Below the pieces are notes generated by a model. The model made no database searches and was not told where the DNA came from. It worked only from the letters and a program-made list of their open reading frames with translations. A stretch of 64,000 nucleotides of DNA from Dysgonomonas mossii (GTDB lineage Bacteria > Bacteroidota > Bacteroidia > Bacteroidales > Dysgonomonadaceae): contig NZ_SPPK01000002.1 of NCBI RefSeq assembly GCF_004569505.1, forward strand, positions 310,001 through 374,000. The letters run 5' to 3'. Shown in pieces: positions 43,888-53,695 of this stretch (positions within the stretch are counted from its first letter, which is position 1; every line of letters begins with the position of its first letter). Position numbers and translations under genes: made by a program.

Positions 43888-43934
43888 CAAAGATATATTG
43901 TGTTTCTGCTCAATACAATACCATATTTATGGTA
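43888..43934 (-). promoter_or_regulatory. Promoter and palindromic operator of small RNA copy 2
   Basis: TATCTTTG (43888-43895), a 20-bp spacer, ATTG (43916-43919) and the perfect palindrome TACCATAAATATGGTA (43919-43934), all on the minus strand. Same geometry as copy 1. Confidence 0.72.
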
Positions 43935-44028
43935 AATGATAATCAAAAAGGCTTACTTTCCTTTATCTGAAAAATAAAAAATGTTAACTTTGAAGATAAA
44001 AGTAACAAACGCCTAGATATCATAAACT

Positions 44029-44892
44029 ATGAGAAAAATAGTATTCATTCTGCTTACATTCCTATTCCTATATTCGTGTTCCGATGGCAATGATCTTGTT
44101 AAAGATGATGGTGATGATTCCGGCAACGGTAATAATTCTTCTTCGGTAAAAATCTCTTTAAAGGCAAAGGCGCAAGAGGCTAATATCCATACTATGATGG
44201 AATTTTACTTAGTGCCCGGTGAAGACTGTACAATGCTCGATATAATGGAGAGCTACGACTCTTTGGTTTGGCGTATAGAAGGAGAAAAAGGGCGTCTTAA
44301 TTTGCTGTCTCATGGCGATAATTGGATGTCTTTAACGAATAAATGGGTACACTCTTTTTATGAAGAGAGCCACGGAAATGTTATCCTTGAGGGTTTTAAG
44401 GATGGTAAAGTAGTATTATCCGATTCGGTGAAAATTGATGTATACAATAAACGTGATTTTCTTGGATACAATTGGAAAGATATTACTTCTTCAACACCTC
44501 GTACAGGAATAGCAAACATATTGAAACCTGAATTGGAAATTTCTTTTATAGAAAGATATATCGATGGATTACCTTCGTTGTATGTCTATTTTGAGCCTGT
44601 TTGGGAAGTTGGTAGAGATGAAAAATTATCAGAGAATTTCTATACTCAGAAGCAAGAGACCTTGATACGAAACTATATTTCGAAGCTATATGGCGATCCG
44701 AAGTTCAGTTTCGAAAAAGATGCGGATAAACTTGTAGAATCATATCATAAGATATTTAAACAAGAAGAAGATGCTTACACCCCTAGATATCTTTGGGAAA
44801 CAAAAACAACCAATATTGCCTTAGTCCAAAAATATGTAGACTGGGGAGACTATCAAGCATATTATATTTATGCCGAACCCAGAAGCAATTGA
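44029..44892 (+). CDS. Surface lipoprotein of unknown function
   Basis: 287 aa. Lipobox LYSC (Cys17) is followed by SDGNDLVKDDGDDSGNGN, an acidic stretch like those that direct Bacteroides lipoproteins to the cell surface. The rest is mixed alpha/beta with no recognised domain: DSLVWRIEGEKGRLNL and GNVILEGFKDGKVVLSDS look like an Ig-like sandwich. A terminator follows. Not linked to any obvious partner. Confidence 0.72.
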   Translation: MRKIVFILLTFLFLYSCSDGNDLVKDDGDDSGNGNNSSSVKISLKAKAQEANIHTMMEFYLVPGEDCTMLDIMESYDSLVWRIEGEKGRLNLLSHGDNWMSLTNKWVHSFYEESHGNVILEGFKDGKVVLSDSVKIDVYNKRDFLGYNWKDITSSTPRTGIANILKPELEISFIERYIDGLPSLYVYFEPVWEVGRDEKLSENFYTQKQETLIRNYISKLYGDPKFSFEKDADKLVESYHKIFKQEEDAYTPRYLWETKTTNIALVQKYVDWGDYQAYYIYAEPRSN

Positions 44893-44920
44893 GAGTCGTA
44901 TAATCATATAATAAAATAAG

Positions 44921-44944
44921 ACCCATCTCATAAAGGTGGGTTTT
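44921..44944 (+). terminator. Terminator after the lipoprotein at 44029
   Basis: ACCCATC and GGTGGGT form a 7-bp stem with one G-T pair, followed by TTTT and a T-rich stretch. Confidence 0.75.
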
Positions 44945-44986
44945 GTATTTATTTGTAACTTTAATACCGATTATAAAACTACCGAT

Positions 44987-45766
44987 ATGAAAAATATACA
45001 TCTTATCTATTTTAGTCCTTCCCTGTCTACCCGCAAGATAATCCGCAAGATCGGCAAAGAGATGGGTGCAACGGTTAGAGAACATGACGTTACAATGGGA
45101 TTTCCCGATACCTTGAACATCGAGAGTCATGATCTTGTCATATTTGGTATTCCCGTTTATGCAGGACGTGTACCTCAACTGGCGGTTAACGCATTTGAGA
45201 AGATAAAAGGTGATAAGACTCCCGCCGTGTTGGTATGCGTGTATGGCAACAGAAACTATGACGATGCCCTTCTTGAACTCAAAGATATATCTGAGGCAAA
45301 TGGCTTTGTGCCCATAGCTGCCGGTGCTTTTATTGCACGCCATTCTATCTTCTCCGATGTCGCTGTGGGGCGTCCCGATAAGGAAGACAAGCAGGAGATT
45401 CAAAAATTTGCACAAGAATGTTTCCGATTATATCAATCTTACGACAAAAACAAACAATATAGCTTGCCAGACGTTAAAGGTAATTATCCCTATCGTGAAC
45501 CAACACAGGGAGGATATGTCCCTACTGGTGATGATAGGTGCGACGATTGCGGAACATGTGTAAGTCAATGTCCCACAAGTGCCATACCAAGGAGTAATCC
45601 GAAAGTGACGAATATGGATTTATGTATCCGTTGCGCACGTTGTATTACTCTATGTCCTGAGCATTCGCGTGCGTTTAGAGGCGAATTATACGAAACGGTA
45701 AAAGCGAAATTTGCACCGCTTATGGCTGCACGAAAAGAGCCGGAAGTGTATATGTGTAAAATATAA
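44987..45766 (+). CDS. EFR1-family flavodoxin-ferredoxin fusion
   Basis: 259 aa from MKNIHLIYF; an upstream Met exists at 44936 but lies in the terminator region. A flavodoxin-like fold (about 1-150: IYFSPSLSTRK, then FGIPVYAGRVPQ) is fused to two [4Fe-4S] motifs, CDDCGTCVSQCP and CIRCARCITLCP, near residues 185-230. EFR1 family electron-transfer protein, cytosolic. The gene ends 7 bp before the oxidoreductase start, so the two are likely cotranscribed. Confidence 0.9.
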   Translation: MKNIHLIYFSPSLSTRKIIRKIGKEMGATVREHDVTMGFPDTLNIESHDLVIFGIPVYAGRVPQLAVNAFEKIKGDKTPAVLVCVYGNRNYDDALLELKDISEANGFVPIAAGAFIARHSIFSDVAVGRPDKEDKQEIQKFAQECFRLYQSYDKNKQYSLPDVKGNYPYREPTQGGYVPTGDDRCDDCGTCVSQCPTSAIPRSNPKVTNMDLCIRCARCITLCPEHSRAFRGELYETVKAKFAPLMAARKEPEVYMCKI

Positions 45767-45773
45767 AGGCGAT

Positions 45774-46754
45774 ATGAAAAGTGTAAAATGGGGTATAATA
45801 GGCGCAGGAGCCGTATGTGAAAGAAAAAGCGGACCTGCATTTTATGAGATAGAGCATTCATGGTTGCGGGCTATTATGCGCCGTGATGCAGAAAAAGCAG
45901 CGGATTTTGCTAAGCGTCACGGTGTAAGAAGATATTATACCGATGCCGACCAATTGATCAACGATCCGGAAGTAAATATTGTATATATAGCTACTCCGCC
46001 ACATTTGCATAAAGAATATGCAATAAGGGTGTTGCAGGCAGGTAAGCCTGTTTATGTAGAGAAACCAATGGCCATGAGTTACGCCGAATGTCTCGAAATA
46101 GTAGAAGCGGCGAAGCAGGCCAATCAGAAGTTATTTGTAGCACATTATCGCAGAGCACTGCCTTATTTCCTGAAAGTAAAAGATCTGATCGACAGTCAGG
46201 CTATTGGTAAGATTTTAACAGTTAATGTTCGTCTCTTCCGTCCTGCCAGTGCTTCCGATATGGATAAGCAGCAGCAGACGTGGCGGCTAAAACGTGAGAT
46301 AGCAGGCGAAGGTTATTTTTTCGACCTCGCTCCACATACGCTCGATATACTCGATTTTCTTTTAGGTGAGATCACCGATGCCAAAGGGTATTATAGTAAT
46401 CTGGGGGGATATTATGACGTTGCAGACACCCTGTCCGCAATTTTACAATTCAAGTCGGGGGCGCAAGGTGTTGCCGAATGGTGTTTTATATCGTCCGAAA
46501 AGACGAGAGAAGACACGATAACCATTACGGGAACAGAAGGTTCTATTCGTTTCAGCACTTTCCAGTTTACGCCCATTCTCTTATCATCAACCGATAGAGA
46601 GCAGTTCTTTATGCCGGCTCAACCCGATCATATTCAACAACCTCTCATTCAGACGATAGTAGATGAACTCAGAGGATCTTGTACGTGCCCATCTACCGGA
46701 GAGACCGCATTAAGGACGGCAAAGGTGATGGATATGATAATAGGGAAGATATAA
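45774..46754 (+). CDS. Gfo/Idh/MocA-family oxidoreductase
   Basis: 326 aa from MKSVKWGII (a longer frame with an upstream Met overlaps the preceding gene and is less likely). Rossmann GAGAVCERKSG, the YVEKPMAMSY motif with the family Lys, and an HTLDILDF region with the catalytic-site His are present. Acts on sugars or inositols with NAD(P); the substrate is not inferable. It is 7 bp after the EFR1 gene. Confidence 0.9.
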   Translation: MKSVKWGIIGAGAVCERKSGPAFYEIEHSWLRAIMRRDAEKAADFAKRHGVRRYYTDADQLINDPEVNIVYIATPPHLHKEYAIRVLQAGKPVYVEKPMAMSYAECLEIVEAAKQANQKLFVAHYRRALPYFLKVKDLIDSQAIGKILTVNVRLFRPASASDMDKQQQTWRLKREIAGEGYFFDLAPHTLDILDFLLGEITDAKGYYSNLGGYYDVADTLSAILQFKSGAQGVAEWCFISSEKTREDTITITGTEGSIRFSTFQFTPILLSSTDREQFFMPAQPDHIQQPLIQTIVDELRGSCTCPSTGETALRTAKVMDMIIGKI

Positions 46755-46765
46755 ATTACAGCGAT

Positions 46766-47935
46766 TTATCTGAGCCTCTTTCTCTCAAAGATGACCCGCG
46801 AGCAAGCCCAGTATACAACTACACTTACCGCGCACAGTCCCGAAGCAACCATATATAGTGTTTCGAAGGAAAAATATCCTGTGAGGTAACCACCTACCAG
46901 CATACCGAGTGCCAGCCCGAGGTCGAACCCGATAAGGTAAGTTGAATTGGCTGTCCCTCGCTGATTATTTTCGGCAAGATTGATATATAGTGTTTGCAGT
47001 GCCGGAAACATCATCCCGAATCCCACACCGATAAACAGCCCCGATATGCAGAAGGCATAAATATTATGAACCAGAGCAAATACAAGGAAAGCAATAGCAA
47101 CGATAGCCATTGCCGATACATTTACCTCATGTATCTTGCCTTTGTCAACCAGTTTTCCCGCAAAGACGCGCGAAGCAATAATACCGCCCGCCCAGAACAG
47201 GAAGAAAATCCCCGCATTCGGAATACCTATTCCCTTGCCATACTGCGCAACGAACGGGCCTATCGTACCCCATGCAAAGCAGGGTAGGAGTTGGTTGAGG
47301 AATATAGGCCAGCCCTTGATGAGGAAAAAGCGGTCGAACGAAATTTTCTGTCTTTCTACTTTTGTCTTTATCGGTGCTTTTATAAGCGATACGGTGATAA
47401 TACCCAGTGCTCCCATTGCAATGGCGCACCAAAGCAATACATCAAATCCGGAATGATTGTATATATGGATGGCTATAAAAGGACCGATGGCCATCGCTAC
47501 ATTCATAAATGTACCATAGTAGCCAATACCCTCTGCTCGCCGCTCGGAAGGAACAACATCTATCGCCAGCGTGCTCGACGATACGGTAGATAATCCCCAA
47601 GTGATGCCATGTATGAAACGGACAACAATGAACAGCAAGACGGTTGTTGCCCAAAAATAGCCGAAGAATATAAGTACATAGCACGAAAAAGCAATCAGCA
47701 GTATCTTCTTGCGGGAATATAAGTCTACGATAAATCCCGAAAAAGGACGTACAAACATCAGTGCAATGGCATACGATGCCAGCACAATACCCGTTTGAGA
47801 TTGGGGAACGCCCATCTGTTCGGTAATATATAGAGGTATGGATGGCATTAGCAGATTGAATGAGCATGCCATCAGGAAGTTAGCCAAACATACATTGAGA
47901 TAGCTTAACGACCAAAGTTTTGCTTTTTGTGACAT
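46766..47935 (-). CDS. MFS transporter
   Basis: 389 aa with twelve membrane helices and the MFS motif between helices 2 and 3 (FVRPFSGFIVDLYSRKKILL). RFIHGITWGLSTV is the helix-4 region. It resembles drug/sugar efflux permeases. Substrate unknown. It ends 11 bp from the convergent oxidoreductase. Confidence 0.9.
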   Translation of the reverse strand: MSQKAKLWSLSYLNVCLANFLMACSFNLLMPSIPLYITEQMGVPQSQTGIVLASYAIALMFVRPFSGFIVDLYSRKKILLIAFSCYVLIFFGYFWATTVLLFIVVRFIHGITWGLSTVSSSTLAIDVVPSERRAEGIGYYGTFMNVAMAIGPFIAIHIYNHSGFDVLLWCAIAMGALGIITVSLIKAPIKTKVERQKISFDRFFLIKGWPIFLNQLLPCFAWGTIGPFVAQYGKGIGIPNAGIFFLFWAGGIIASRVFAGKLVDKGKIHEVNVSAMAIVAIAFLVFALVHNIYAFCISGLFIGVGFGMMFPALQTLYINLAENNQRGTANSTYLIGFDLGLALGMLVGGYLTGYFSFETLYMVASGLCAVSVVVYWACSRVIFERKRLR

Positions 47936-47957
47936 ATACGGTGTTGCCTAAAAACAA

Positions 47958-47982
47958 AATGCTTCCGATAATCAGAAGCATT
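47958..47982 (-). terminator. Terminator of the OmpH/Skp gene
   Basis: AATGCTTC (47958-47965) and GAAGCATT (47975-47982) form an 8-bp stem; on the minus strand TTTGTTTTT follows. Confidence 0.8.
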
Positions 47983-48006
47983 CATTATACAATTATTTGA
48001 TAAATC

Positions 48007-48528
48007 TTACCTGATTCCTAATTTCTGTTTTACTAACAATGTAGCATTAGTAGCATCCGGAGTAACGAATGCTATAGACGGATTGGCAAGATCGTAAATA
48101 CATACGAATCCGTTTTCGATACCTACCTGATAGATCGCATCCTTTAGTCGCTGGCGTAGAGGTTCTATCAGAGTTTTCTCCTGATTTTGGATATCCTCCT
48201 GTGCCACTTTCATAAAATCATTGATTTGACGCTCAAGCTCGTAAAGTTCTTGCATACGGCGCAAACGGATATTTTCCGCCATAGATGTCTGATATGATAT
48301 GAAGTCAGAATATTTTTTATTATAATCATTCTGCATAACCTTCATCTCTTCCTTATACTTGTTATTCAGGTCGATCAACTGATTCGATGCTTTCACCTTT
48401 TCGGGCATGGCTTCGAGCAACTCGTTCGAATTAATAAACGCAATCTGTTGAGCAGTTTGTGCTGCCAGATCTTTCGCAAAAAATAAAGGAAGAATTATAA
48501 GGGTAGATATAAGAATAATTTTTTTCAT
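48007..48528 (-). CDS. OmpH/Skp-family periplasmic chaperone
   Basis: 173 aa from MKKIILIST (Met at 48531 would add one residue); a longer frame from 48675 overlaps the structured leader and is rejected. Signal peptide ending near LAAQ (residue 23), then QIAFINSNELLEAMPEK and a long coiled coil of about 90 residues (NNKYKEEMKVMQNDYNKKYS), ending in a short beta part. Skp-like proteins guard outer-membrane protein precursors in the periplasm. Its own promoter and leader are at 48603-48748. Confidence 0.9.
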   Translation of the reverse strand: MKKIILISTLIILPLFFAKDLAAQTAQQIAFINSNELLEAMPEKVKASNQLIDLNNKYKEEMKVMQNDYNKKYSDFISYQTSMAENIRLRRMQELYELERQINDFMKVAQEDIQNQEKTLIEPLRQRLKDAIYQVGIENGFVCIYDLANPSIAFVTPDATNATLLVKQKLGIR

Positions 48529-48602
48529 CATGATGATTTGTCGTTTCTGTGTGTGACAATTTTCAAAATCTGACGAAGAAATTTTTGTAATCAACCGCAA
48601 AA

Positions 48603-48686
48603 CTGATTGATAGTTGTGTGTTTCGGTGGCATGGTTAGTACCACCGACCTTCAAGGCAAGATTTGCTTGTAACAACTATCAATTGG
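48603..48686 (-). promoter_or_regulatory. Structured leader of the OmpH/Skp gene
   Basis: Arms ATTGATAGTTGT (48606-48617) and ACAACTATCAAT (48672-48683) form a perfect 12-bp stem. Inside it are a 7-bp hairpin TCGGTGG/CCACCGA (48623-48647) and a small CAAG/CTTG hairpin (48657-48669), giving a three-way junction. It lies in the predicted 5' UTR. Unknown class. Confidence 0.55.
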
Positions 48687-48718
48687 TTTCTTAGGTTAAA
48701 TCTTTATTATATTGGATA

Positions 48719-48748
48719 CAAAGGTATACAATAATTTAATATTACAAA
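48719..48748 (-). promoter_or_regulatory. Promoter of the OmpH/Skp gene
   Basis: On the minus strand TTTG (48745-48748, inside the infB end) lies 18 bp before TACCTTTG (48719-48726). It gives a leader of about 180 nt before the start at 48528. Confidence 0.65.
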
Positions 48749-51714
48749 GTTTTCTTCACTTCTATTTCTTCAAATGGCTCAATAATGTCGCCAACTTTTA
48801 TATCATTGTAGTTGTGGATGTTCAAACCGCACTCATATCCCGATGCAACTTCTTTCACATCGTCTTTGAAGCGTTTGAGCGATCCCAGCTCTCCCGAATA
48901 GATCACGATACCGTCGCGGATAAGGCGAATCTTGTTTGCACGTTTCAGTTTTCCTTCTTTCACCATACAACCGGCAACTGTTCCCACCTTCGTGATCTTG
49001 AACACTTCGCGTACTTCCACATATCCGGTTTGTACTTCTTTGATTTCAGGAGATAACATACCTTCCATCGCCGACTTCACTTCTTCTATAGCATCGTAGA
49101 TGATAGAATATAAGCGGATTTCAACACCATCCTTATCTGCGGATCTGCGTGCAGCCTGTGACGGACGCACCTGGAATCCGATAACGATAGCGTCTGATGC
49201 GGCAGCCAGCGTGATGTCTGATTCCGATATCTGACCTACGGCTTTGTGTATTACATTCACCTGTATCTCTTCTGTCGACAGCCTGATCAGCGAGTCTGCA
49301 AGAGCTTCTACCGAACCATCCACGTCACCTTTCACAATCACGTTGAGCTGTTGGAAGTTACCGATAGCAATACGGCGACCTATATCATCGAGCGTAAGTA
49401 TTTTCTGTGTACGCAGACCTTGTTCGCGTTGTAGCTGTTCACGTTTTGTGGCTATTTCGCGGGCTTCCTGTTCTGTTTCCAGCACATGGAATATATCACC
49501 GGCCTGTGGAGCACCATTAAGACCTAGTATGAGTGCAGGAGCGGCTGGCGCAGCTGCATCTGTAGGTTGGTTACGCTCGTTAAACATTGCTTTTACACGA
49601 CCATAATATGTTCCTGCCAATACGATATCTCCTTTTTTGAGTGTACCGTTTTCTACAAGTACTGTAGACAGGTATCCTCTACCTTTGTCGAGAGACGACT
49701 CGATAACCGATCCGGTAGCTCTTCTGTTAGGGTTTGCTTTCAGATCTAGGAGTTCGGCTTCCAATAGTACTTTTTCGAGTAGTTCATCTACGCCGAGACC
49801 TTGTTTTGCCGAGATATCTTGCGACTGGTATTTTCCACCCCAGTCTTCTACAAGGTAGTTCATTCCTGCCAGTGTTTCCTTTATCTTTTCAGGATTGGCA
49901 CTTGGCTTGTCTATTTTGTTGATAGCAAACACGATTGGTACGCCTGCCGCTGCCGCGTGGTTTATTGCTTCCACGGTTTGAGGCATGACGCTGTCGTCGG
50001 CTGCTACAATGATAATTGCTATATCTGTTACTTTTGCACCACGTGCACGCATCGCCGTAAAGGCTTCGTGACCCGGAGTATCGAGGAATGTGATACGTCT
50101 TCCCGATTTCAGTTTAACGTTGTATGCCCCGATGTGCTGGGTGATTCCCCCTGCTTCGCCGGCAATCACATTTGTTTGGCGTATGGTATCCAGTAGCGAT
50201 GTTTTACCGTGGTCTACGTGTCCCATTACCGTAACGATAGGAGCACGAGGTTCCATATCTTCCGGATTGTCTTCTTCCTCGTTTATTGCTTCCACTACTT
50301 CGGCGCTTACGTATTCGGTTTCGAATCCGAATTCTTCGGCAACGATGTTGATCGTTTCAGCATCTAGTCGTTGGTTGATAGACACCATGATACCGATACT
50401 CATACAAGTAGAGATAACTTTTATCACAGGTACATTCATCATGTTGGCGAGGTCGTTGGCGGTTACAAATTCTGTAATCTTCAACACCTTGCTTTCGTGC
50501 ATCTGTTGTTCGAGTTCCTCCTGTTGTCTTTGAGATACAGCTTCACGCTTCTCTCTTCTATATTTAGCCCCTTTGTTTTTTCCGCCTTTGCTAGTCAAAC
50601 GCGCCAGGGTTTCTTTTATTTGTTTTTGTACGTCTTCTTCGTTTACGGCATGCTTGATGATAGGCTTGCGTACGCTGCGTTTCGATCTGTCACCTCCGGC
50701 ATTTGGCTGTTGTTGTCCGCCACCGCCACCTTGAGGTATAGCCCCTTTCTCGATATCGACTTTTCCTTTTTTGATCCGATTGCGTTTTTTCTTCGATGCG
50801 TCATCATTGTCATCGTTGATCGCTTTTCGTTTCTTCTCTTCGTCTGTTTCTTTTTTCAACAGGCGAACAGTGTTTTCTTTCACCCTTTTCTGATCTTGCA
50901 TTTCTTTTTCCAAGCGTTCTTTTTTCTTTTCGGCTTTGGTTTTCTTTGCAGGACGGGTTTTGTCGTTTATCGAACTTAGATCGATAGAGCCTTTTACAAC
51001 AATGTTTGATTTTATTGTTGCCTTATTCAGCCTGAATATCTTATCTCCCTTTTCTTCTGTTTCCTCATTTGCGGGAGCTGTAGACGTTGGTTGAGGTTTA
51101 TCCTCTTTTTCTTCGTCTTTCTCAATAATGGCTTTTTCTTCTTTTTGTATAAACACAGGTTCTTCTTTTGGTGTTTTTTCTATAGCCGGTTGCTTTATTT
51201 CTTCTTCGGCCTTAGGCTCTTCTTCTACTTTTTCTACAATAGGAGCCGGGGCTTCTGCTACTTCTATTTCTGGGGCTTTTACTTCAGTAACCTCAACCTT
51301 TGGTGATTCAACAACTGGAGCCTCCACCTCAGGGGCTTGCTCTTCTTGTTTCACTTCTACTCTTTTTGGTCTGTTCAGAGCATCGAGATCAATCTTATCC
51401 ACAATCTGCACATGCGGCTTAATGGATTCGGGTATCTCAGTTCTGATCACTTCCGGTTCACTTTGAGCTTTGGCTTCTTCCTCTTCTTTCTTAGCCTGAG
51501 CTTTGACAAGCTCTTTCTTTTCTTCTCGTCTGCTTAATAGTGCATCGATGTCGGAGTCTCGTCCGAATTCTTTTACCAGCAATTCGTATTGTTCACTGCC
51601 AATTTTAGTATTCGGGTTTGATTCTACATCAAAGCCTTTCTTATGTAGGAATTCAACAAGGCTGCTGATTCCTACATTCAAATCTTTGGATATTTTTATT
51701 AATCTTATCGACAT
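48742..51714 (-). CDS. infB: Translation initiation factor IF-2
   Basis: 990 aa. The N-terminal 470 residues are a lysine/glutamate- and Pro-rich extension with IF2_N at the start ([20 protein letters not shown]). The GTPase domain shows G1 [10 protein letters not shown] (Gly503), G3 DTPGHEAF and G4 AINKIDKP. The later domains, including [16 protein letters not shown] and [14 protein letters not shown] regions, are intact. Last gene of rimP-nusA-infB, 118 bp after nusA. Confidence 0.98.
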   Translation of the reverse strand: MSIRLIKISKDLNVGISSLVEFLHKKGFDVESNPNTKIGSEQYELLVKEFGRDSDIDALLSRREEKKELVKAQAKKEEEEAKAQSEPEVIRTEIPESIKPHVQIVDKIDLDALNRPKRVEVKQEEQAPEVEAPVVESPKVEVTEVKAPEIEVAEAPAPIVEKVEEEPKAEEEIKQPAIEKTPKEEPVFIQKEEKAIIEKDEEKEDKPQPTSTAPANEETEEKGDKIFRLNKATIKSNIVVKGSIDLSSINDKTRPAKKTKAEKKKERLEKEMQDQKRVKENTVRLLKKETDEEKKRKAINDDNDDASKKKRNRIKKGKVDIEKGAIPQGGGGGQQQPNAGGDRSKRSVRKPIIKHAVNEEDVQKQIKETLARLTSKGGKNKGAKYRREKREAVSQRQQEELEQQMHESKVLKITEFVTANDLANMMNVPVIKVISTCMSIGIMVSINQRLDAETINIVAEEFGFETEYVSAEVVEAINEEEDNPEDMEPRAPIVTVMGHVDHGKTSLLDTIRQTNVIAGEAGGITQHIGAYNVKLKSGRRITFLDTPGHEAFTAMRARGAKVTDIAIIIVAADDSVMPQTVEAINHAAAAGVPIVFAINKIDKPSANPEKIKETLAGMNYLVEDWGGKYQSQDISAKQGLGVDELLEKVLLEAELLDLKANPNRRATGSVIESSLDKGRGYLSTVLVENGTLKKGDIVLAGTYYGRVKAMFNERNQPTDAAAPAAPALILGLNGAPQAGDIFHVLETEQEAREIATKREQLQREQGLRTQKILTLDDIGRRIAIGNFQQLNVIVKGDVDGSVEALADSLIRLSTEEIQVNVIHKAVGQISESDITLAAASDAIVIGFQVRPSQAARRSADKDGVEIRLYSIIYDAIEEVKSAMEGMLSPEIKEVQTGYVEVREVFKITKVGTVAGCMVKEGKLKRANKIRLIRDGIVIYSGELGSLKRFKDDVKEVASGYECGLNIHNYNDIKVGDIIEPFEEIEVKKTL

Positions 51715-51832
51715 ATATTTTTTTTAATTCTAAAAATAGACAGTGAACCCAATAAATGCTTCTGAAAACAGATGAGGTTGGCTTTCTCCAAATACAAAAG
51801 TATTAAGAAATCAGCTAATCACCAAATAAAGC

Positions 51833-53089
51833 TTAAGCTTCATCATCAAATTCGGCACGTAAAATATTGAGTACTTCGTCTACAGTGTTTTCTTCAAGGT
51901 CGGCTTCCTGTATGAGTTTGTCTCTGTCGGTAGCCAACACGTTTTTAGCTGTAACACAACCAATTTTTTTCAACTGATCGATAACCCATCCGTCGATTTC
52001 GTCGCGGAACTCGTCTAAGTAGATATCCTCTTCGTCGAAGTCGTCGATGTCGCGATATACGTCTATCGTGTATCCTGTAAGCATACTGGCCAGCTTGATG
52101 TTGAAACCGCCCTTACCGATAGCAAGCGATACTTCTTCGGGACGCAACAATACTTCTGCACGTTTTTCTTCTTCGTTGATCTTCACCGAAGTTATTTTGG
52201 CAGGGCTAAGAGCACGTTGTATATACAGGTTCATATTCGACGTATAGTTGATAATGTCGATATTTTCGTTGCGCAACTCTCTCACGATTCCATGTATACG
52301 CGATCCTTTCATACCCACGCAGGCACCCACAGGGTCGATGCGCTCGTCGTACGATTCTACGGCTACTTTGGCTCTTTCTCCCGGTATGCGGGCTATGTTT
52401 TTTATTGTGATCAGTCCGTCGTTTATTTCAGGAACTTCGAGCTCGAGCAATCTTTCGAGGAATGTCGGTGAAGTTCTTGATAAAATAATCTTCGGATTGT
52501 TGTTCTTATTGTCAACTCTTTCTACTACTGCACGAACATGCTCGCCTTTGCGGAAAAAGTCGCTAGGGATCTGCTCTGTTTTAGGTAAAAGAAGTTCTTC
52601 TTTTTCGTCATCAAGCAGCAGGATTTCTTTTTTCCATATCTGGTAAACTTCACCCGATACGATTTCGCCTATCTTCTCTTTGTAACGGTTATATAAGCTT
52701 TCTTTTTGCAGCTCAAGTATTTTGGATGTCAACGTTTGGCGAAGGTTGAGGATGGCACGACGTCCGAAGTCTTCGAAAAACACCTCGTCTGTCACTTCTT
52801 CTCCTACCTCAAAGTCTTCGTCTATCTTTTTGGCTTCCGAAAGTGCAATTTCTGTATTATCATCCTCTAATTGATCGTCTTCTACGATGACACGGTTGCG
52901 CCATATCTCAAGGTCTCCTTTGTCGGGGTTGATGATTACGTCATAATTATCATTCGACCCAAACAGTTTTGCTATTACATTGCGGAAAGAGTCTTCGAGC
53001 ACACTGATCATAGTCATTCTGTCTATGCTCTTCAGTTCTTTAAATTCTGAAAATGTATCAATTAGATTGATAGTTTCTTTCTTAGCCAT
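51833..53089 (-). CDS. nusA: Transcription elongation/termination factor NusA
   Basis: 418 aa. N-terminal RNAP-binding domain (about 1-135), S1 domain (IGEIVSGEVYQIWKKEILLL, about 140-205), then two KH domains (about 210-345) with GMKGSRIHGIVRELRNENID and AIGKGGFNIKLA. C-terminal acidic repeats are short, as is usual outside Proteobacteria. It is 5 bp after rimP. Confidence 0.96.
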   Translation of the reverse strand: MAKKETINLIDTFSEFKELKSIDRMTMISVLEDSFRNVIAKLFGSNDNYDVIINPDKGDLEIWRNRVIVEDDQLEDDNTEIALSEAKKIDEDFEVGEEVTDEVFFEDFGRRAILNLRQTLTSKILELQKESLYNRYKEKIGEIVSGEVYQIWKKEILLLDDEKEELLLPKTEQIPSDFFRKGEHVRAVVERVDNKNNNPKIILSRTSPTFLERLLELEVPEINDGLITIKNIARIPGERAKVAVESYDERIDPVGACVGMKGSRIHGIVRELRNENIDIINYTSNMNLYIQRALSPAKITSVKINEEEKRAEVLLRPEEVSLAIGKGGFNIKLASMLTGYTIDVYRDIDDFDEEDIYLDEFRDEIDGWVIDQLKKIGCVTAKNVLATDRDKLIQEADLEENTVDEVLNILRAEFDDEA

Positions 53090-53094
53090 GGTTG

Positions 53095-53562
53095 TTATTT
53101 AAATCTTATTAAATATTTTGTATGTTTTACGTCTTGATAAACAAAAGAGAAATCTTCATCTACAGCAACTTTCTTTTTCCCTCCATCGGGTTTCACCATC
53201 TTGGTAACGGTAATTACAAAAGAATTATCGTCGCACGATTTGAGTACACCCGAAAGTTTTTGTCCTTTCTTCGTCAGCACTTCCACTTCGTTACCAATAT
53301 TTTTCTTGTACTGGCGTGGTATTTTCAGAGGAGAAGTAATACCTGCCGATCCTACTTCGAGCTCAAAATCTTCCGCATCCCTGTCCAGATGCGATTCTAT
53401 ATTGCGGCTCAATGCAATGCAGTCGTCAATGCTTACTCCTTCGTCGCTGTCTACTTCTACAACAATAGCATTGCCGGGCTTTACCACTACATCTACAAGA
53501 AACATTGTTATTCCTTCCAGATATTTCTCTGTGATATCTTTAATGAGTTCTTTTTCTATCAT
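53095..53562 (-). CDS. rimP: Ribosome maturation factor RimP
   Basis: 155 aa. The RimP order is present: N-terminal VDVVVKPGNAIVVEVDSDEG with DDCIALSRNIESHLD, then the SH3-like C-terminal domain (EVEVLTKKGQKLSGVLKS). Needed for 30S subunit assembly. First gene of the nusA operon, behind an attenuator-like leader. Confidence 0.95.
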   Translation of the reverse strand: MIEKELIKDITEKYLEGITMFLVDVVVKPGNAIVVEVDSDEGVSIDDCIALSRNIESHLDRDAEDFELEVGSAGITSPLKIPRQYKKNIGNEVEVLTKKGQKLSGVLKSCDDNSFVITVTKMVKPDGGKKKVAVDEDFSFVYQDVKHTKYLIRFK

Positions 53563-53576
53563 CTTTTTACCAAGTA

Positions 53577-53602
53577 ATAAAAAAAGGAAGCCATAGCCTC
53601 CT
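53577..53602 (-). terminator. Promoter-proximal terminator (attenuator) before rimP
   Basis: On the minus strand AGGAGGC-TATG-GCTTCCT (53585-53602, one G-T pair) is followed by a run of seven T. It lies between the promoter at 53627 and the rimP start at 53562, so it can stop transcripts about 40 nt after initiation. Confidence 0.82.
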
Positions 53603-53626
53603 TCTCTCCCTTTTGTATTTCGGATA

Positions 53627-53658
53627 CAAAATTAGGGAATTTTATTTTTTTTTCCAAA
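53627..53658 (-). promoter_or_regulatory. Promoter of rimP-nusA-infB
   Basis: On the minus strand TTTG (53655-53658) lies 20 bp upstream of TAATTTTG (53627-53634), matching both Bacteroidetes boxes and spacing. It lies just after the rel gene's stop codon. Confidence 0.8.
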
Positions 53659-53695
53659 TTTTGGAAGCGAATATCTTGATCTTAAGATTTTTTAT

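Noticed and set aside
43873..43935. 20-aa frame on the plus strand inside cassette copy 2
   Set aside because: The matching frame in copy 1 stops after seven codons, and conservation fits the minus-strand promoter and RNA better.
48529..48675. N-terminal extension of the OmpH/Skp gene
   Set aside because: It covers the structured leader, and the signal peptide begins at the Met at 48528 or 48531.
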